The position numbers and the translations under genes are program-made. From Bacillus sp. SKDU12 (lineage in GTDB: Bacteria > Bacillota > Bacilli > Bacillales > Bacillaceae), in assembly GCF_010093085.1 (NCBI RefSeq), contig NZ_MSRC01000007.1, positions 434,001 to 498,000 on the forward strand: 64,000 nt of DNA, in the 5' to 3' direction. Below, one piece after another: positions 9,950 through 19,971 of this stretch. Position 1 is the stretch's first letter. Each line of letters opens with the position of its first letter. The notes beneath the pieces are model-generated. The model was not told the origin of the DNA and searched no databases. It saw only the letters and a program-made list of their open reading frames with translations.

Positions 9950-10543
9950 GTGAAATGGTTTCAATATGTATTAGGGCAGCGGCCAATGCTTATTCTTGTC
10001 TTAATGATCAATTTTCTGGGAACAGTTTACGGATATTATTGGTACTTGCCGCAGCTGGCAGAAACACCGGCACGCTTCCTGATTTTTGTTCCGGACAGCC
10101 CGACAGCAACGTTTTTCTTTCTGTTTGTGCTGCTCGCCTTTATTATGAAACGGAATGCTTCGCTCTTTGAGGCGCTGGCGCTCGTCACCCTAGTGAAATA
10201 TGGCCTGTGGGCGGCCGCTATGAATTTTCTTGTATTAGGTGTAACAGGTGACCTGCCGTGGGAGGGGTATATGCTGATTGCCTCGCATTTTGCGATGGCA
10301 GTCCAAGGCGTGTTGTACAGTCCGTATTTTCGTTTTTCTTTTTGGCATCTTGCCATTGCTGCAGTCTGGACACTGCATAACGATGTCATTGACTACTTGT
10401 TTGATATGATGCCGCAGTACTCTATGCTTTCTGATTATATGACTGAAATAGGGTACGGAACATTTTGGCTAAGCATTTTTTCAATCGCGCTTGCTTACTT
10501 CCTTGTGGTCTCGAAAAAGCAAACGAAGCTTGAGCTGATGTAA
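9950..10543 (+). CDS. ypjA: Membrane protein YpjA (DUF1405)
   Basis: A 197-residue integral membrane protein with about five to six hydrophobic helices and no enzyme motif. It matches YpjA, DUF1405 family, of unknown function. The start given is GTG 9950; the ribosome site is weak (GAGAG), so an internal start cannot be excluded. It follows the qcr terminator and precedes ypjB. Confidence 0.82.
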   Translation: MKWFQYVLGQRPMLILVLMINFLGTVYGYYWYLPQLAETPARFLIFVPDSPTATFFFLFVLLAFIMKRNASLFEALALVTLVKYGLWAAAMNFLVLGVTGDLPWEGYMLIASHFAMAVQGVLYSPYFRFSFWHLAIAAVWTLHNDVIDYLFDMMPQYSMLSDYMTEIGYGTFWLSIFSIALAYFLVVSKKQTKLELM

Positions 10544-10611
10544 AGACAATGTTGGTCTATCCTTGTCCCTTTCTTCATATTCTGTAAGGAGAGAGAGTGG
10601 GAGGGACCTGC

Positions 10612-11406
10612 ATGAAACGAAAGCTGACGATCTGTTTGTTGATTGCTCTTATTTTTTATAATGGAAATGCCAAGGCTGCAGAGCGGGGAAGCCTCAAAGA
10701 GCTGAACGATTTATCTGATACGATTTTTCAAATGACCCGCCAGTCAAAATATGAAGAGGCACTGCAAGTCCTTGCTTATTTTGAAAAAACATTAAAATCT
10801 GCTGAGAAAAAAAATCAAGACCTCATGTTAACTGGAGCCCAAATTCGTCAAATTACATTGGGCTATAATGATATGGTACGGAGTTTGAAACAGGCTGATA
10901 CATCAGATGAGCAAAAACGGAGAGCAGCCGCGCAGTTCAGAATGCTGATGGACGCTGTTGATAATCGATCTGATCCGCTTTGGAGCTCACTTGAAAGACC
11001 GATTATGGAAGCCTTTGCTGAACTGAAGCAAGGTGTTCAAAAAAATGAAAGTACGAGCTTTCATGAAAAATGGAATGAATTTATCAGTCTATATGATTTG
11101 ATTTATCCCAGTCTTACAATTGATGTATCAGAGGATCAGCTTGAAACTGTCGGAAAACATATAGACGTCATTGGGCAAGAGGAATTTCAGCAAATGACTG
11201 AGAGCACAAAGCTTGAGCGGCTTTCTCTTCTCCAGCAAGATCTGAAAAATGTATTTGACAGGGTGGAAGAGGATGATGCCGATCCGTCTTTACTCTGGGT
11301 GATCATCACCACCGGCAGTATCATCATTACAGCTCTGAGCTATGTCGGCTACAGAAAGTATAAAGCGGAGAAAAATAAGCTAAAAAAACGGGATTACCCT
11401 AAATAA
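10612..11406 (+). CDS. ypjB: Secreted/anchored sporulation-family protein YpjB
   Basis: A 264-residue protein with an N-terminal signal sequence (residues 1 to about 22, ending near AKA) and one C-terminal transmembrane helix (WVIITTGSIIITALSYVG) followed by a lysine-rich tail. The body is helical and should lie outside the membrane. It belongs to the SpoYpjB family, whose role is not known in detail. I chose ATG 10612 because GGGAGGG lies just upstream. A bidirectional terminator follows. Confidence 0.87.
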   Translation: MKRKLTICLLIALIFYNGNAKAAERGSLKELNDLSDTIFQMTRQSKYEEALQVLAYFEKTLKSAEKKNQDLMLTGAQIRQITLGYNDMVRSLKQADTSDEQKRRAAAQFRMLMDAVDNRSDPLWSSLERPIMEAFAELKQGVQKNESTSFHEKWNEFISLYDLIYPSLTIDVSEDQLETVGKHIDVIGQEEFQQMTESTKLERLSLLQQDLKNVFDRVEEDDADPSLLWVIITTGSIIITALSYVGYRKYKAEKNKLKKRDYPK

Positions 11407-11408
11407 GG

Positions 11409-11436
11409 AAAAGAGGCGGCTGCAGCCGCCTCTTTT
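11409..11436. terminator. Bidirectional terminator between ypjB and ypjC
   Basis: A near-perfect palindrome centred on TGCA, with AAAAGAGGCGGC on one side and GCCGCCTCTTTT on the other, lies between convergent genes and can stop transcription from both. Confidence 0.9.
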
Positions 11437-11446
11437 TTATCAAATG

Positions 11447-12319
11447 TCAGCGCGGAAGCGGATTTTTATTTTCGTCCAGCGTGAATCCTTCTCCAAGCAC
11501 ATCGTGGACATCGCTGACCGCTACAAAGGCATGAGGATCAATTGTGTTAATCACACTTTTCAGCATTACCAATTCGTTTTTCGGCACGACACAATAAAGC
11601 ACATCTAAATCCTCTTTTGTATAGGAACCCTGCCCTTTCAAAATGGTGACGCCCCGTTCCATTTCTTCAAGAATCTTTTTCTGGATCAGATCGTTTTTCG
11701 CAGAGATAATCGTAGCGCCTTTAGCAGCGTATCCGCCTTCTTGAATAAAATCAATTAATCTGGCAGCTACAAATACAGCCACAAGGGTATACATCGCTTC
11801 TTTGTAGGAGAGATAAGTAAGCAAAGACAAAATGATGACACAGGCATCGAAAGCAAACATCGTTCTTCCCATAGGAACCCCAAAATACTTATTGACCAAA
11901 CGGGCGATGATATCAACCCCGCCTGTTGTCCCGCCGAACTTAAAAATAATGCCTAATCCGGCTCCGATAAACACGCCGGCAAATAAAGCAGCGAGCGCTA
12001 AGTCGTGCTGAAGCGGCATGTGTATTTCATATCGCTGAAAGATGCTGAGGAACAGAGACAAAGCTACTGTGCCGACAAGGGTATAAACGAACATTGTCCT
12101 GCCAAGCAAACGCCAGCCGATAAAAAAAATCGGAATGTTCAAAACCAGATTCGAGATAGAGGGGCTGATATGGAAAAGGGCATAAAGCAGAAGTGTAATA
12201 CCTGTAAAACCGCCCTCAGCCAGATTGTTCTGCATATTGAAGTGAACTAAGCCAAATGAAAAAATCGCTGCTCCGATTAAAATAAAAAATATGTTTTTTA
12301 ATCTAATTTCTCCCAGCAT
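11447..12319 (-). CDS. ypjC: YitT-family membrane protein YpjC
   Basis: A protein of 290 residues with five to six transmembrane helices in the first 190 residues and a C-terminal cytosolic DUF2179 domain (segment GVTILKGQGSYTKEDLDVL). It belongs to the UPF0750/YitT group, whose substrate is unknown. I start at ATG 12319; a GTG one codon earlier is nearly as good, with AAGGGG upstream of both. It is the only minus-strand gene between 1 and 28 kb. Confidence 0.88.
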   Translation of the reverse strand: MLGEIRLKNIFFILIGAAIFSFGLVHFNMQNNLAEGGFTGITLLLYALFHISPSISNLVLNIPIFFIGWRLLGRTMFVYTLVGTVALSLFLSIFQRYEIHMPLQHDLALAALFAGVFIGAGLGIIFKFGGTTGGVDIIARLVNKYFGVPMGRTMFAFDACVIILSLLTYLSYKEAMYTLVAVFVAARLIDFIQEGGYAAKGATIISAKNDLIQKKILEEMERGVTILKGQGSYTKEDLDVLYCVVPKNELVMLKSVINTIDPHAFVAVSDVHDVLGEGFTLDENKNPLPR

Positions 12320-12358
12320 CACACAAAACCCCTTTTCCTTCCATTAGATAGCGTTTAT

Positions 12359-12387
12359 ATTATAGTGGATGAAAAAGAAAACAGCAA
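12359..12387 (-). promoter_or_regulatory. Sigma-A promoter for ypjC
   Basis: Reading the minus strand, TTGCTG (12387-12382) and TATAAT (12364-12359) are 17 bases apart. Confidence 0.6.
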
Positions 12388-12401
12388 ACGTGCTTAAACA
12401 T

Positions 12402-12430
12402 TTGTCAAACGTATCTGAATTAGCTAACAT
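12402..12430 (+). promoter_or_regulatory. Sigma-A promoter for the ypjD-dapB operon
   Basis: TTGTCA (12402-12407) and TAACAT (12425-12430) are 17 bases apart and lie 29 bases before the ypjD start, divergent from the ypjC promoter. Confidence 0.6.
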
Positions 12431-12458
12431 GTAAGAGGATGATAGGAGGTTTCGTTTA

Positions 12459-12794
12459 GTGAGTGATAAAACAATGAAAGACATACAGGCTGAAGTAGAT
12501 CGTTATATCGGCCAATTTAAAGAAGGATATTTCAGCCCGCTTGCCATGATGGCGAGGCTGACCGAAGAACTGGGCGAGCTTGCCAGAGAAGTGAATCATC
12601 GCTATGGTGAAAAACCAAAAAAAGCGACTGAAGATGATAAAAGCATGGAAGAGGAAATGGGTGATGTGCTGTTTGTATTGGTTTGTTTAGCAAACTCTCT
12701 TGATATCTCATTAGAGGAAGCCCACGACCGAGTCATGCATAAATTTAATACGAGAGATAAAGACCGCTGGACCAGAAAAGAAGAAGGAAAGTAG
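12459..12794 (+). CDS. ypjD: MazG-like nucleotide pyrophosphohydrolase YpjD
   Basis: A 111-residue all-alpha NTP-PPase of the MazG fold. The metal-binding pattern is visible as [23 protein letters not shown] and the later HDRV helix. Such enzymes hydrolyse nucleoside triphosphates to monophosphates and may clean damaged nucleotides; the substrate here is unknown. The start is GTG with the strong site GATAGGAGGT upstream. It opens the operon that continues with dapB 11 bases later. Confidence 0.9.
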   Translation: MSDKTMKDIQAEVDRYIGQFKEGYFSPLAMMARLTEELGELAREVNHRYGEKPKKATEDDKSMEEEMGDVLFVLVCLANSLDISLEEAHDRVMHKFNTRDKDRWTRKEEGK

Positions 12795-12805
12795 AGGAGA
12801 TCAAG

Positions 12806-13609
12806 ATGCCAAACGAGACAATTAAAGTAGTCATTGCAGGACCGCGTGGAAGAATGGGGCAGGAAGCTGTTAAATTGACGGAACGAACACCTCATTTTCA
12901 CCTTGTCGGGGCCATCGACCACACATACGACCAGCAAAAGTTATCAGATGTGATGGCTGTAGAGTCAGATGCTCTGATTTACACTGATATCCGGGCCTGT
13001 TTTGCAGAAACACAGCCCGATGTCTTAATTGATTTAACGACGCCTGAAATCGGGAAAATACATACTAAAATCGCATTAGAGCACGGCGTTCGCCCGGTTG
13101 TCGGAACAACTGGATTTTCAGAAGCTGATCTAAAAGAGCTCATGACCTTAACAGAAGAGAAAGGCATCGGAGCCATCATCGCTCCAAACTTTGCGCTTGG
13201 TGCGGTGCTGATGATGAAATTTTCGAAAATGGCTGCCAACTACTTTGAGGATGTCGAGATTATTGAGCTTCACCATGACAAGAAGCTTGACGCTCCAAGC
13301 GGAACGGCGCTTAAAACAGCGGAAATGATTTCAGAAGTCCGTCAAGAAAAGCAGCAAGGACATCCAGATGAAAAAGAAATTCTCCCAGGAGCGAGAGGGG
13401 CGGAGCAAAACGGCATTCGCTTGCACAGTGTCCGTCTACCGGGATTGATCGCACATCAGGAAGTCATGTTTGGCATGGATGGGCAAACGCTTCAGATTCG
13501 CCACGATTCCTATAACCGTGCTTCTTTCATGTCTGGTGTTAAACTGTCAGTCGAACAAGTCATGAAGATTGATCAGCTTGTATACGGCTTAGAAAATATC
13601 ATTGATTAG
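12806..13609 (+). CDS. dapB: 4-hydroxy-tetrahydrodipicolinate reductase
   Basis: The 267-residue NAD(P)H-dependent enzyme makes tetrahydrodipicolinate for lysine, meso-diaminopimelate and spore dipicolinate. The dinucleotide motif is GPRGRMG near the N-terminus, and the catalytic [15 protein letters not shown] segment (about residue 150) is intact. It lies between ypjD and mgsA with short gaps. Confidence 0.98.
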   Translation: MPNETIKVVIAGPRGRMGQEAVKLTERTPHFHLVGAIDHTYDQQKLSDVMAVESDALIYTDIRACFAETQPDVLIDLTTPEIGKIHTKIALEHGVRPVVGTTGFSEADLKELMTLTEEKGIGAIIAPNFALGAVLMMKFSKMAANYFEDVEIIELHHDKKLDAPSGTALKTAEMISEVRQEKQQGHPDEKEILPGARGAEQNGIRLHSVRLPGLIAHQEVMFGMDGQTLQIRHDSYNRASFMSGVKLSVEQVMKIDQLVYGLENIID

Positions 13610-13624
13610 ACAGGGGGATGAACG

Positions 13625-14038
13625 ATGAAAATTGCTTTGATCGCGCATGATAAGAAAAAACAAGATATGGTTCAATTTACGACTGCCTATCGGGATATTT
13701 TGAGTCATCATGATCTATACGCAACCGGTACAACAGGATTGAAAATTCAAGAGGCGACAGGTCTTCAAATTGAACGTTTTCAATCCGGCCCTTTAGGGGG
13801 AGACCAGCAAATCGGCGCATTGATCGCGGCCAATGCGCTCGATCTTGTCATCTTTTTGCGCGACCCGCTGACCGCGCAGCCGCACGAACCGGATGTCTCG
13901 GCATTAATCCGGTTATGTGATGTGTATTCCATTCCGCTCGCTACAAATATGGGTACTGCGGAGATTCTTGTCCGCACACTTGATGAAGGTGTTTTTGAAT
14001 TCCGAAACCTTCTTCGGGGAGAAGAACCGAATGTATAA
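13625..14038 (+). CDS. mgsA: Methylglyoxal synthase
   Basis: The 137-residue enzyme converts dihydroxyacetone phosphate to methylglyoxal and phosphate, a bypass of lower glycolysis. Catalytic residues are visible in [10 protein letters not shown] (Asp), FLRDP, and PHEPDVSAL (His and Asp). The gene overlaps the bshB1 start by 8 bases, so its product, a toxic aldehyde, is made together with enzymes for bacillithiol, the thiol used to remove it. Confidence 0.97.
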   Translation: MKIALIAHDKKKQDMVQFTTAYRDILSHHDLYATGTTGLKIQEATGLQIERFQSGPLGGDQQIGALIAANALDLVIFLRDPLTAQPHEPDVSALIRLCDVYSIPLATNMGTAEILVRTLDEGVFEFRNLLRGEEPNV

Positions 14039-14741
14039 TGCTGACGTTCTTGCGTTTGGCGCCCACAGCGATGATGTCGAGATCGGAATGGGCGGCGCAA
14101 TCGCGAAGTTTGTCAAACAAGGAAAAAAAGTCATGATATGCGATTTAACTGAAGCAGAACTTTCTTCAAACGGAACGGTCAGTTTACGTAAAGAAGAAGC
14201 TGCTGAAGCAGCACGTATATTAGGTGCAGATAAAAGAATTCAGCTAACGCTTCCGGATCGCGGCCTGATGATGAGTGACCAGACCATTCGAGAGATTGTC
14301 AGTGTCATCAGAACCTGTCGGCCCAAAGCGGTCTTTATGCCGTATAAAAAGGATCGCCATCCGGATCACGGCAATGCAGCTGCACTGGTGGAAGAAGCAA
14401 TCTTTTCCGCAGGAATCCACAAATATAAAGACGAAAAAAGCCTTCCAGCACATAAAGTAAACAAGGTTTACTACTATATGATAAATGGTTTTCATCAGCC
14501 TGATTTTGTCATTGATATCTCAGATACGATAGAGGCCAAAAAACAAAGCCTTAACGCCTACAAAAGCCAGTTTGCACCATCAAAGGATTCAGTTTCAACA
14601 CCTTTGACAAATGGCTATATTGAGATGATTGAAGCGAGAGAAAAGCTTTATGGCAAAGAAGCGGGTGTGGAGTATGCTGAAGGTTTCTTTTCCAAACGGA
14701 TGCTGATGCTCAATCATGATGTGTTTGGGGGCAAACAATGA
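14031..14741 (+). CDS. bshB1: Bacillithiol synthesis deacetylase
   Basis: The 236-residue LmbE-family zinc hydrolase removes the acetyl group from GlcNAc-malate in bacillithiol synthesis. Zinc ligands are in AHSDDVE (residues 11-17) and HPDH (about 110-113). I choose ATG 14031, with GGGGAGAAG upstream, because longer in-frame starts run through mgsA. The stop overlaps bshA (ATGA). Confidence 0.97.
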   Translation: MYNADVLAFGAHSDDVEIGMGGAIAKFVKQGKKVMICDLTEAELSSNGTVSLRKEEAAEAARILGADKRIQLTLPDRGLMMSDQTIREIVSVIRTCRPKAVFMPYKKDRHPDHGNAAALVEEAIFSAGIHKYKDEKSLPAHKVNKVYYYMINGFHQPDFVIDISDTIEAKKQSLNAYKSQFAPSKDSVSTPLTNGYIEMIEAREKLYGKEAGVEYAEGFFSKRMLMLNHDVFGGKQ

Positions 14742-15871
14742 AAAAGTTGAAAATAGGGATCACATGCTATCCGAGCGTCGGAGGCTCAGGCATCATTGCG
14801 ACAGAACTGGGGAAGCAGCTTGCTGAAAAGGGACATGAAATACACTTCATCACGTCAAGCATTCCGTTTAGACTGAATACATATCACCCCAATATTCATT
14901 TCCATGAAGTTGAGGTTAATCAATATGCTGTTTTTAAGTATCCTCCGTATGATTTAACATTAGCAAGCAAAATCGCTGAGGTGGCAGAACGAGAGAATTT
15001 AGACATTATTCATGCTCATTATGCTCTCCCACATGCCGTGTGCGCTTATCTTGCGAAGCAGATGCTGAAACGCCATATCGGCATTGTAACCACCTTGCAC
15101 GGCACGGATATCACAGTGTTAGGCTATGACCCGTCTCTAAAAGACCTTATCCGTTTTGCCATTGAGGCATCAGACAGGGTGACTGCTGTCTCTTCAGCGC
15201 TCGCAGCTGAAACGTACGATTTAATTAAACCGGAGAAAAAAATTGAAACAATTTATAACTTTATAGACGAGCGTGTATATCTGAAGAAAAACACTGCGTC
15301 GATTAAAGAGAAACATGGGATTTTACCAGACGAAAAAGTCGTTATCCATGTGTCCAACTTCAGAAAGGTCAAACGTGTGCAGGATGTTATCCGTGTGTTC
15401 CGTAATATTGCCGGCAAAACGAAAGCGAAGCTGCTTTTAATCGGAGACGGTCCGGAGAAATCAACAGCCTGTGAGCTTGTCAGACAATATGGATTGGAAA
15501 ACCAAGTATTAATGCTTGGAAATCAAGATCGTGTTGAGGAACTTTATTCCATTAGCGATCTAAAGCTGCTGCTGTCTGAAAAAGAAAGTTTCGGCCTTGT
15601 CCTGCTTGAAGCGATGGCTTGCGGGGTGCCTTGTATCGGAACAAACATTGGCGGTATCCCAGAAGTAATTAAGAACAATGAGAGCGGCTTTTTAGTGGAT
15701 GTGGGAGATGTTGCAGCAGCAACAGCCTGTGCGCTGAGTATTTTAGAAGATGAACAACTAAGCAAGCGGTTTACAAAGGCGGCAATGGAAATGCTAAAAA
15801 ATGAATTCTCTTCACAAAAAATTGTCAGTCAATATGAACAGATTTATGCCGATTTAGCAGAACCGGAGTGA
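14738..15871 (+). CDS. bshA: N-acetylglucosaminyl malate synthase
   Basis: The 377-residue GT4 glycosyltransferase joins UDP-GlcNAc and L-malate in the first step of bacillithiol synthesis. The N-terminal [11 protein letters not shown] loop and the C-terminal EX7E motif ([16 protein letters not shown]) are intact, as is HGTD. It overlaps bshB1 by 4 bases and is followed by cca after 4 bases. Confidence 0.97.
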   Translation: MKKLKIGITCYPSVGGSGIIATELGKQLAEKGHEIHFITSSIPFRLNTYHPNIHFHEVEVNQYAVFKYPPYDLTLASKIAEVAERENLDIIHAHYALPHAVCAYLAKQMLKRHIGIVTTLHGTDITVLGYDPSLKDLIRFAIEASDRVTAVSSALAAETYDLIKPEKKIETIYNFIDERVYLKKNTASIKEKHGILPDEKVVIHVSNFRKVKRVQDVIRVFRNIAGKTKAKLLLIGDGPEKSTACELVRQYGLENQVLMLGNQDRVEELYSISDLKLLLSEKESFGLVLLEAMACGVPCIGTNIGGIPEVIKNNESGFLVDVGDVAAATACALSILEDEQLSKRFTKAAMEMLKNEFSSQKIVSQYEQIYADLAEPE

Positions 15872-15875
15872 TGAC

Positions 15876-17069
15876 ATGGAACAAGTTTTTAATAAAGCAC
15901 TTCCCGTACTCTACAACTTAATCGAAGCGGGCCACCAAGCTTATTTTGTCGGGGGAGCAGTTCGTGACAGCTACATGAAACGAACCATCGGAGATGTCGA
16001 TATTGCAACTGATGCGGCGCCAGATCAAGTAGAAAGGCTGTTTCAGCGGACAGTTGATGTAGGCAAAGAACACGGTACAATTATTGTGCTCTGGGAAGAT
16101 GAAACTTATGAAGTCACGACATTCCGGACTGAATCAGAATATGAAGATTATAGAAGACCGTCAGACGTGCAATTTATCACATCATTAGAAGAGGATTTAA
16201 AACGCAGAGATTTGACGATTAATGCGATGGCTATGACAGCGGATGGGAAGGTGCTTGATTATTTTGGCGGTAAAAAAGATATTGATCAGAAACTGATTCG
16301 AACCGTCGGAAAGCCTGAGGACAGGTTTCAAGAAGATGCGCTTCGTATGCTGAGAGCCGTACGTTTTATGAGTCAGCTTGGCTTTACGCTTTCATTAGAA
16401 ACAGAAGAAGCCATTGCGAAAGAAAAATCACTGCTATCCCATGTATCAGTTGAACGAAAAACAATCGAGTTTGAAAAACTGCTGCAAGGAAGAGGCTCCG
16501 GGCAGGCGCTCCGCACACTCATTCAAACGGGGCTTTACGAAGAACTGCCTGGTTTTTATGATAAACGAGAGAACCTGCTCGCGGCGAGTGAGTTTCCGTT
16601 TTGCTGTTTAACATCCCGTGAAGAGCTTTGGGCTGCGATTTTAATTCATCTTGAAATAGATTTGAAAGACGCGCCGCTTTTCCTGAAAGCTTGGAAGCTC
16701 CCGGGAAAAGTGATGAAGGAAGCCATTCACATTGCCCATACGTTTGGACAGGCTCTGGACGCCATTTCAATGTATAAAGCTGGAGAAAAATCACTTCTTT
16801 CAGCAGTCAAAATAGCACAGCTTCGGCAAAACAAAAAACTGGATGATGAAAAACTAAAGGATATTCAAAGCGCTTATCAAAGCCTGCCGATCAAAAGCCT
16901 TAAGGATCTTGATATCACTGGCAAAGATTTGCTTGCGCTTCGCGACCGGCCTGCCGGGAAATGGGTGTCGGGAGAATTACAGCGGATCGAGCAGGCTGTT
17001 GTGACAGGAAAGCTCTCCAATCAAAAGAAACACATAGAGGAGTGGCTGAAGACATGCGGTCAACATTAA
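15876..17069 (+). CDS. cca: CCA-adding tRNA nucleotidyltransferase
   Basis: The 397-residue class II nucleotidyltransferase builds and repairs the CCA end of tRNAs, needed because many Bacillus tRNA genes do not encode CCA. Motifs are GGAVRDSYM, GDVDIAT (metal aspartates), RRDLTINAMA and the EDALRMLRAVRF nucleotide-reading helix. It overlaps birA by 16 bases. Confidence 0.97.
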   Translation: MEQVFNKALPVLYNLIEAGHQAYFVGGAVRDSYMKRTIGDVDIATDAAPDQVERLFQRTVDVGKEHGTIIVLWEDETYEVTTFRTESEYEDYRRPSDVQFITSLEEDLKRRDLTINAMAMTADGKVLDYFGGKKDIDQKLIRTVGKPEDRFQEDALRMLRAVRFMSQLGFTLSLETEEAIAKEKSLLSHVSVERKTIEFEKLLQGRGSGQALRTLIQTGLYEELPGFYDKRENLLAASEFPFCCLTSREELWAAILIHLEIDLKDAPLFLKAWKLPGKVMKEAIHIAHTFGQALDAISMYKAGEKSLLSAVKIAQLRQNKKLDDEKLKDIQSAYQSLPIKSLKDLDITGKDLLALRDRPAGKWVSGELQRIEQAVVTGKLSNQKKHIEEWLKTCGQH

Positions 17070-18031
17070 GAATAGACCTTATTGAATTATTTTCTCAGGC
17101 CGGAAGTGAGTTTATTTCCGGCCAAAAAATCAGTGACGCCCTCGGCTGTTCCCGAACTGCTGTGTGGAAGCATATTGAAGAGCTTCGTAAAGAGGGCTAT
17201 GAAGTAGAAGCCGTTAGAAGAAAAGGATATCGGCTCATTAAAAAGCCAGGTAAACTCAGTGAAAGTGAGATTCGCTTCGGTTTGAAAACAGAAGTGATGG
17301 GCCAGCATCTTATTTATCAAGACATTATATCAAGCACACAAAAAACGGCGCATGAGCTTGCGAATAATAACGCACCTGAAGGCACGCTCATAGTGGCTGA
17401 CAAACAAACAGCCGGCAGGGGGCGGATGTCTAGGGTATGGCACTCTCAAGAGGGGAACGGCATCTGGATGAGCCTGATTTTGCGGCCAGACATCCCGCTT
17501 CAAAAAACACCGCAGCTCACATTGCTTGCTGCAGTAGCTGTTGTGCAGGGGATAGAAGAGGCAGCAGGCATTCAAACTGATATTAAATGGCCTAACGATA
17601 TTTTGATTAACGGAAAAAAAACAGTCGGCATCTTAACAGAAATGCAGGCTGAGGAAGACCGCGTACGTTCAGTTATCATCGGGATGGGCATTAACGTAAA
17701 CCAGCAGCCTGATGATTTTCCAGAGGAACTGAAGGACATCGCGACAAGCCTCAGCCAAGCTGCCGGAGAAAAAATTGACCGGTCCGGTGTCATCCAGCAT
17801 ATTTTACTTTGCTTTGAAAAAAGGTATCGGGATTATATGACTTATGGTTTTACGCCGATTAAGCTTTTATGGGAAAGCTATGCGCTGGGAATCGGCACAA
17901 ATATGAGAGCCAGAACGTTAAAAGGAACCTTTTACGGGAAGGCGCTAGGTATAGACGATGAAGGCGTGCTTCTTTTAGAAACGCAAGAAGGTATCAAAAA
18001 AATTTATTCTGCCGATATTGAACTGGGTTAA
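17054..18031 (+). CDS. birA: Biotin-protein ligase and biotin repressor
   Basis: A 325-residue bifunctional protein. An N-terminal winged helix (about residues 1-65, GCSRTAVWKHIEELR) binds DNA; the central ligase domain has GRGRMSRVWHS for biotinyl-AMP and KWPNDI; a small C-terminal SH3-like domain follows. It biotinylates acetyl-CoA and pyruvate carboxylases and represses the biotin operon. I choose ATG 17054, with GAGGAGTG upstream, over longer starts lying deep inside cca. Confidence 0.97.
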   Translation: MRSTLRIDLIELFSQAGSEFISGQKISDALGCSRTAVWKHIEELRKEGYEVEAVRRKGYRLIKKPGKLSESEIRFGLKTEVMGQHLIYQDIISSTQKTAHELANNNAPEGTLIVADKQTAGRGRMSRVWHSQEGNGIWMSLILRPDIPLQKTPQLTLLAAVAVVQGIEEAAGIQTDIKWPNDILINGKKTVGILTEMQAEEDRVRSVIIGMGINVNQQPDDFPEELKDIATSLSQAAGEKIDRSGVIQHILLCFEKRYRDYMTYGFTPIKLLWESYALGIGTNMRARTLKGTFYGKALGIDDEGVLLLETQEGIKKIYSADIELG

Positions 18032-18035
18032 TGTG

Positions 18036-18065
18036 TTGGTACAAGCCCGTTGATTTTGGTATACT
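18036..18065 (+). promoter_or_regulatory. Candidate promoter upstream of panB leader
   Basis: TTGGTA (18036-18041) and TATACT (18060-18065) are 18 bases apart just after the birA stop. If used, it would give a leader of roughly 200 bases before panB that crosses the terminator-like hairpin at 18195-18220. Confidence 0.4.
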
Positions 18066-18194
18066 TCCATTGGGCAGTATCGCCTGCGAACTGCACCTAT
18101 TATAAAAATAGATAGACATTGCAGCAGTCTGCCTTGATCCAAAAAGGACTGGGACAGAGGGATGACACTCGCCGGACTTTAGAAAGTGAAGAAT

Positions 18195-18220
18195 CCTTCT
18201 CGTTAAACAGAAGGTTTTTT
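18195..18220 (+). terminator. Terminator-like hairpin before panB
   Basis: CCTTCT (18195-18200) and AGAAGG (18209-18214) form a short stem followed by TTTTTT. It may end birA transcription or act as an attenuator in a panB leader. Confidence 0.6.
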
Positions 18221-18246
18221 GGCTTGTAAAAGAAAACGGCAGCTCA

Positions 18247-18270
18247 TCTCCTCTAAACATGAGGAGGAGA
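18247..18270 (+). promoter_or_regulatory. Hairpin covering the panB ribosome site
   Basis: TCTCCTC (18247-18253) can pair with GAGGAGA (18264-18270), which is the panB Shine-Dalgarno run GAGGAGGAGA. The stem would hide the ribosome site just before ATG 18275. No known riboswitch class is recognised here. Confidence 0.5.
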
Positions 18271-18274
18271 AAAC

Positions 18275-19108
18275 ATGAAAACAAAACTCGATTTTCAAAA
18301 AATGAAGGAGACGGAAGAACCGATTGTCATGCTGACCGCTTACGATTATCCGGCAGCTAAGCTTGCTGAACAAGCAGGAGTTGACATGATTTTAGTCGGG
18401 GATTCACTCGGAATGGTCGTCCTTGGCCTTGATTCAACTGTCGGTGTGACAGTTGCGGACATGATTCATCATACAAAGGCTGTTAAAAGGGGCGCGCCGA
18501 ACACCTTTATTGTGACAGATATGCCATTTATGTCTTATCACCTGTCTAAAGAAGATACGCTGAAAAACGCAGCGGCTATTGTTCAGGAAAGCGGTGCTGA
18601 TGCACTGAAGCTTGAGGGCGGAGAAGGCGTGTTTGAATCCATTCGGGCATTAACGCTCGGAGGCATTCCAGTAGTCAGTCATTTAGGCCTGACACCTCAG
18701 TCTGTCGGTGTATTAGGCGGGTATAAAGTACAGGGCAAAGATGAACAAAGCGCCAAAAAATTAATAGAAGACAGTATAAAATGTCAAGAAGCAGGAGCGA
18801 TGATGCTTGTGCTGGAATGTGTGCCAGCAGAACTCACAGCTAAAATTGCCGAAAAGCTAAGCATACCGGTTATCGGAATCGGGGCTGGTGTGAAAGCGGA
18901 CGGACAAGTTCTCGTTTATCACGATTTGATTGGCCATGGTGTTGAGAGAACACCTAAATTCGTAAAACAATATACGCAAATTGATAAAACAATTGAGACA
19001 GCAATCAGCGGATATGTCCAGGATGTGAAACATCGTGCTTTTCCTGAACAAAAACATTCCTTTAAAATGAACCAGACAGTGCTGGACGGCTTGTACGGAG
19101 GAAAATAA
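18275..19108 (+). CDS. panB: 3-methyl-2-oxobutanoate hydroxymethyltransferase
   Basis: The 277-residue TIM-barrel enzyme makes ketopantoate from alpha-ketoisovalerate and methylene-tetrahydrofolate, the first step to pantothenate. [21 protein letters not shown] and KLEGG are the family's metal and substrate segments. It has a very strong ribosome site that may be masked by a hairpin. panC follows after one base. Confidence 0.98.
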   Translation: MKTKLDFQKMKETEEPIVMLTAYDYPAAKLAEQAGVDMILVGDSLGMVVLGLDSTVGVTVADMIHHTKAVKRGAPNTFIVTDMPFMSYHLSKEDTLKNAAAIVQESGADALKLEGGEGVFESIRALTLGGIPVVSHLGLTPQSVGVLGGYKVQGKDEQSAKKLIEDSIKCQEAGAMMLVLECVPAELTAKIAEKLSIPVIGIGAGVKADGQVLVYHDLIGHGVERTPKFVKQYTQIDKTIETAISGYVQDVKHRAFPEQKHSFKMNQTVLDGLYGGK

Positions 19109-19109
19109 G

Positions 19110-19970
19110 ATGAGACAGATTACAGGTATTTCACAGCTGAAAGAAGCCATAAGACAATATCAGTCAGAGGGGAAATCAATCGGATTTGTTCCGACAATGG
19201 GATTTTTGCATGAGGGGCATCTAACCCTGGCAGACAAAGCAAGACAAGAAAATGACGCCGTTGTTATGAGTATTTTTGTCAATCCCGCGCAATTCGGTCC
19301 TAATGAAGATTTTGAAGCATATCCTCGGGATATTGAGCGGGATGCGATTCTTGCAGAAAATGCCGGAGTCGATATTCTTTTCACCCCTGATGCTCAAGAG
19401 ATGTATCCCGATGAAAAAAATGTCACAATCCATGTTGAAAGACGCACAGAAGTATTGTGCGGACGCTCAAGAGCAGGGCATTTTGACGGTGTTGCAATCG
19501 TTCTGACAAAGCTGTTCAATCTTGTACAGCCGACCCGCGCTTATTTCGGTTTAAAGGATGCACAGCAGGTGGCAGTTGTTGATGGCTTAATCAGCGATTT
19601 CTTCATGGATATTGAATTGGTTGCAGTCGATACGGTCAGAGAGGAAGACGGTTTAGCGAAAAGTTCCCGCAATGTATACTTAACAGCTGAGGAAAGAAAA
19701 GAAGCGCCTAAGCTGTACCAAGCCCTTCAAACAAGTGCGGAGCTGATTAGAGCAGGTGAAAAAGATCCTCAGGCAGTGATCAACGCTGCAAAAGAAATGA
19801 TTGGAACGACAAGCGGCACTATTGACTATGTGGAGCTTTATTCCTATCCAGAACTCGAGCCAGTGAACAATATTGAAGGAAAAATGATTCTGGCTGTTGC
19901 AGTTGCTTTTTCAAAAGCGCGTTTAATAGATAATATCATTATTGATATTCGAGAAATGGAGAGAATATAA
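19110..19970 (+). CDS. panC: Pantothenate synthetase
   Basis: The 286-residue enzyme joins pantoate and beta-alanine using ATP. The HIGH-type motif appears as [13 protein letters not shown] and the KMSKS-like loop as AKSSRNVYL. Length and position between panB and panD are standard. Confidence 0.98.
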   Translation: MRQITGISQLKEAIRQYQSEGKSIGFVPTMGFLHEGHLTLADKARQENDAVVMSIFVNPAQFGPNEDFEAYPRDIERDAILAENAGVDILFTPDAQEMYPDEKNVTIHVERRTEVLCGRSRAGHFDGVAIVLTKLFNLVQPTRAYFGLKDAQQVAVVDGLISDFFMDIELVAVDTVREEDGLAKSSRNVYLTAEERKEAPKLYQALQTSAELIRAGEKDPQAVINAAKEMIGTTSGTIDYVELYSYPELEPVNNIEGKMILAVAVAFSKARLIDNIIIDIREMERI

Positions 19971-19971
19971 T

